A stretch of DNA of 7,271 nucleotides, from positions 1 through 7,271 of the forward strand of contig JAZNXL010000034.1 of NCBI GenBank assembly GCA_045593905.1. The letters are read 5' to 3'. Shown here one piece after another: positions 5,246 to 7,271 of this stretch. Source of the DNA: RGIG9041 sp045593905 (GTDB lineage: Bacteria > Bacillota > Clostridia > Oscillospirales > QAKW01). How positions within the stretch are numbered: the stretch's first letter is position 1; every line of letters begins with the position of its first letter. The notes below the pieces were generated by a model. The model was not told the origin of the DNA and searched no databases. It saw only the letters and a program-made list of their open reading frames with translations. The position numbers and the translations under genes were made by a program.

Positions 5246-6961
5246 ATGAAGTTTAAAAACATTGTTTTATATGCGCTTGCGCTGTTAATATTGCTTGGCG
5301 TGTTTGTGCCTGCCTGCCTTTATCGTAATAATTTTGAGCAGAGCACAAAAACCTATGTTGCCGCTATTGATGCAACACGTCTTCAGTGGTTTTTTGACGA
5401 CTCTCAGATTAAAGATGTGCTAAAAGACTACAAAGATGCAGGCTGTACTACCGCTATATTTGCCGAAAAAAAGGGCGCTTACAACACCGAGCATATACAA
5501 ATTGCAAAAGAGCTTGGCTACAATATTGCACTCGCACCCGATATCGCGGTAAAAAACGATGCCGATATTGACGCAATTTGTAAAGAATATGACGTAAAAT
5601 ACATCAAGCTTCAGCATAGCGTGTGGTACAGGGCGCGCAAAGCCCCCTTAAAGAGCGGGTATGTTTGCAAAGCCATCGAAAAGTATGGCTTAACCCTTGT
5701 TTTAACCGAAACCGTAATGCAGCTTTCAAACGAGCAGCCGCGTAGGTACGACGACTACATCGAGGCGGCAAACGGCAAACTGATGCGCTCGTTCAATACC
5801 TATAACAAAACCAACTTGGACCAACAGGACTACCCCATTGGCTACTATCAGATGTATAACTCGGCGTACGATAGAAACGCGCGTTTTATAACTGTAAAGC
5901 ACCTTGAAGATAAAGGCTTTGACGAATTTGAAAACGCCGAGCGTACTCAACAAAATGTTAAACTGTTTTGCAAAAAAATGGACTCGCACGGCTTTGTAAA
6001 CGAGGGCGAAATCGACTATACAGGCTATACCCCAAACAAGCGCATAGTCTATGCGTTTACGGCATTTTTGGCGGTGCTTATGGCTGTAATAATGCTAAAG
6101 CTTTTAAAGGTTTTAAAAATAAAACACCTCGAGCTTTTGGCACTTGGTACAGGCGCGGCTGCGCTTTTGGTATCTTACGTAATGCCAATGTCACTTTTAG
6201 AGCTGTATCCAACACTCTTTGCTTGCCTTGCGCCCTGCTTTTGTATAACGGTTTGCCTCAGCTTTGTTAATAACACAAAGTCAAGGCTTAAGTTTTTACC
6301 GCTTTTAGTTTTAACGGTAATTTTAGCAGTTGCGCTGTTTTTTGCAAACGGTACCGTTATGGCGGCACTGCTTTCGGGCACTGACTACTATATAAACAAT
6401 TCAATGTTCAGAGGCGTTAAACTTTCGCTTGTTGCACCTATTGCGTTTACTGCATTGTTGATTTTTATGAGCAGTTACAAAAAAATGTCAATTGCCGATT
6501 ACAAGCAGCTTGCAAAAGACGTTGTAAAGCAAATTCGTTGGTATCATATTGTGGGCGCTGTCGCATTTTTGGCAGTTGCCGCGCTCTATGTTATCCGCAG
6601 CGGTAATGTTAACAAAATCTCGTTTACCGAAACCTATCTTCGTAACCTGCTCACCGAGTATTTTGCGGCGCGTCCGCGTACAAAAGAGGTTTTACTCGGC
6701 TGGCCCTGCTTTGCACTGTTTATCTACTATGCAAAAACTCAAAAATCAAAGCTTTTAATGTGGGGCTTTGGGCTTGGCGCGTCAATACTTTTTGCATCGG
6801 CAATAAACACCTTCTGCCACGTGTTTACAATGACAACAACAATGTTTATGCGCGTGGTAAACGGTCTTGTTTTTGGTCTACCGCTTGCAATAGCGGCCCT
6901 CATTGTAAATTTTATTGCAATAAAACTTGTTGAATTTGTAATCAAAAAAACAAAAGCATAA
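5246..6961 (+). CDS. DUF5693-like large polytopic membrane protein (571 aa)
   Basis: Residues 5-25 form a signal-anchor helix. Residues about 30-262 are a soluble, probably extracytoplasmic domain with alternating alpha/beta character (VAAIDATRLQWFFDD, KDYKDAGCTTAIFAEKKGAY, IALAPD). From 267 to the end come about 8-9 membrane helices (267-285, 295-313, 320-341, 349-367, 392-409, 434-450, 503-520, 540-565). ARPRTKEVLLGWP (474-486), between late helices, looks like the family hallmark. I recognise this as resembling DUF5693 proteins of Firmicutes, which are often found near csaB and other cell-surface polymer genes; no activity is established. The ATG at 5246 has AAGGGAG inside the flippase C-terminal codons and sits 2 bp after its stop, which indicates translational coupling and a shared pathway. 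In-frame codons upstream of it overlap the flippase gene and lack a ribosome binding site. Confidence 0.8.
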   Translation: MKFKNIVLYALALLILLGVFVPACLYRNNFEQSTKTYVAAIDATRLQWFFDDSQIKDVLKDYKDAGCTTAIFAEKKGAYNTEHIQIAKELGYNIALAPDIAVKNDADIDAICKEYDVKYIKLQHSVWYRARKAPLKSGYVCKAIEKYGLTLVLTETVMQLSNEQPRRYDDYIEAANGKLMRSFNTYNKTNLDQQDYPIGYYQMYNSAYDRNARFITVKHLEDKGFDEFENAERTQQNVKLFCKKMDSHGFVNEGEIDYTGYTPNKRIVYAFTAFLAVLMAVIMLKLLKVLKIKHLELLALGTGAAALLVSYVMPMSLLELYPTLFACLAPCFCITVCLSFVNNTKSRLKFLPLLVLTVILAVALFFANGTVMAALLSGTDYYINNSMFRGVKLSLVAPIAFTALLIFMSSYKKMSIADYKQLAKDVVKQIRWYHIVGAVAFLAVAALYVIRSGNVNKISFTETYLRNLLTEYFAARPRTKEVLLGWPCFALFIYYAKTQKSKLLMWGFGLGASILFASAINTFCHVFTMTTTMFMRVVNGLVFGLPLAIAALIVNFIAIKLVEFVIKKTKA

Positions 6962-6964
6962 TTT

Positions 6965-6993
6965 AAAACCCTTGTCACACGACAAGGGTTTTG
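6965..6993 (+). terminator. Terminator of the flippase/DUF5693 operon
   Basis: A perfect 12-bp stem AAAACCCTTGTC (6965-6976) / GACAAGGGTTTT (6981-6992) with an ACAC loop begins 3 nt after the DUF5693 stop. The following T run is interrupted (TTTTGCTTATTTT) but adequate. Confidence 0.88.
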
Positions 6994-7048
6994 CTTATTT
7001 TGCATAAAAATATATAATAGTTTTTTGTTAGGACATTTTAAATTGCTA

Positions 7049-7077
7049 TTGTCTTTTTATACTAATCAATATATAAT
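7049..7077 (+). promoter_or_regulatory. Promoter of the secreted-protein gene
   Basis: TTGTCT (7049-7054), a 17-bp spacer and a perfect TATAAT (7072-7077) give a start near 7084 and a leader of about 40 nt. It follows the terminator, so the gene is a separate transcription unit. Confidence 0.75.
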
Positions 7078-7124
7078 ATACTCAGCAATCATATAATTTG
7101 CAAAAGGTATAGGGAGGAAATGTT

Positions 7125-7271
7125 ATGCCTAATAATTTTAAAAGAGTTTTAGCGACAGTGCTTACTGTTTTAATGGTACTTTCAATGGTATCAGTTTTTG
7201 CGCTTGCAAACGAAACAGTAGCATTTGCTGACTCTTACCAGACTAAGTACTTAGAAGAGTACGGAAAGGAA
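7125..7271 (+). CDS. Secreted protein with Sec signal peptide, N-terminal part
   Basis: The first 49 codons are visible; the gene continues past the right edge. The N terminus MPNNFKRVLATVLTVLMVLS is a typical Gram-positive signal peptide: a short basic region (Lys6, Arg7), a hydrophobic core of about 17 residues, then FALA before NE (cleavage likely after residue 28) or a second possible site AFA before DS (after residue 36). The mature start SYQTKYLEEYGKE is too short to assign. AGGGAGG (7111-7117) lies 7 nt before the ATG. It has its own promoter downstream of a cell-surface-polymer operon, so an abundant surface or extracellular protein is plausible, but nothing seen identifies it as an S-layer protein or enzyme. 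Confidence 0.85.
   Translation, partial: MPNNFKRVLATVLTVLMVLSMVSVFALANETVAFADSYQTKYLEEYGKE

Noticed and set aside
5420..7005. Antisense and shifted frames of 65-100 codons within the DUF5693-like gene
   Set aside because: They lack ribosome binding sites and sit opposite or out of frame with a continuous 571-codon gene that has clear membrane topology.
1..7271. CRISPR array or riboswitch
   Set aside because: No regularly spaced repeats were seen, and the leaders before the genes are short (about 75 nt or less) without recognisable aptamer motifs.

Overview
The window looks like low-GC Clostridia (Oscillospirales/Ruminococcaceae-like gut bacteria would fit). This rests on AT-rich intergenic DNA, strong AGGAG-type ribosome binding sites, consensus sigma-A promoters, TTG start use, Rho-independent terminators after every unit, and the family content. 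The genus cannot be fixed from the sequence alone.

Bases 1-823 are the right-hand end of an integrated mobilizable element. It holds the N-terminal 170 codons of a MobV/Pre-type relaxase (minus strand, running off the left edge), an oriT-like set of overlapping inverted repeats just upstream of it, and about 220 bp of AT-rich non-coding DNA with three TTTCTAAA repeats. The junction is visible near base 824: the 3' part of a tRNA-Trp gene (anticodon loop, variable loop, T arm, 3' acceptor strand, CCA) appears without its 5' half and is followed by a normal tRNA-type terminator. This is the signature of site-specific integration into a tRNA 3' end. The integrase and the rebuilt tRNA should lie to the left, outside the window.

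Bases 905-1112 are a chain of short perfect hairpins, about 75% GC in its core, leading into a second, degenerate tRNA-3'-end-like sequence with its own terminator. This is the least explained stretch of the window.

Bases 1115-2643 are a small regulatory cassette. An Xre-family repressor gene is divergent from two co-transcribed genes for zinc-ribbon membrane proteins. The plus-strand promoter is a perfect TTGACA-N17-TATAAT, and three GTTCC-based repeats lie in the shared control region as candidate operators.

Bases 2643-7271 look like core chromosome. The gene gpsA (glycerol-3-phosphate dehydrogenase, phospholipid precursor supply) is on the minus strand. Divergent from it is a two-gene operon encoding a MurJ/MVF-family lipid-linked-precursor flippase and a large DUF5693-like membrane protein, only 2 bp apart. 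By hand alignment the flippase lacks three of the four arginines important in E. coli MurJ, so it may carry a different cell-wall polymer precursor. After a terminator, a new promoter drives a secreted protein whose signal peptide is seen before the window ends.
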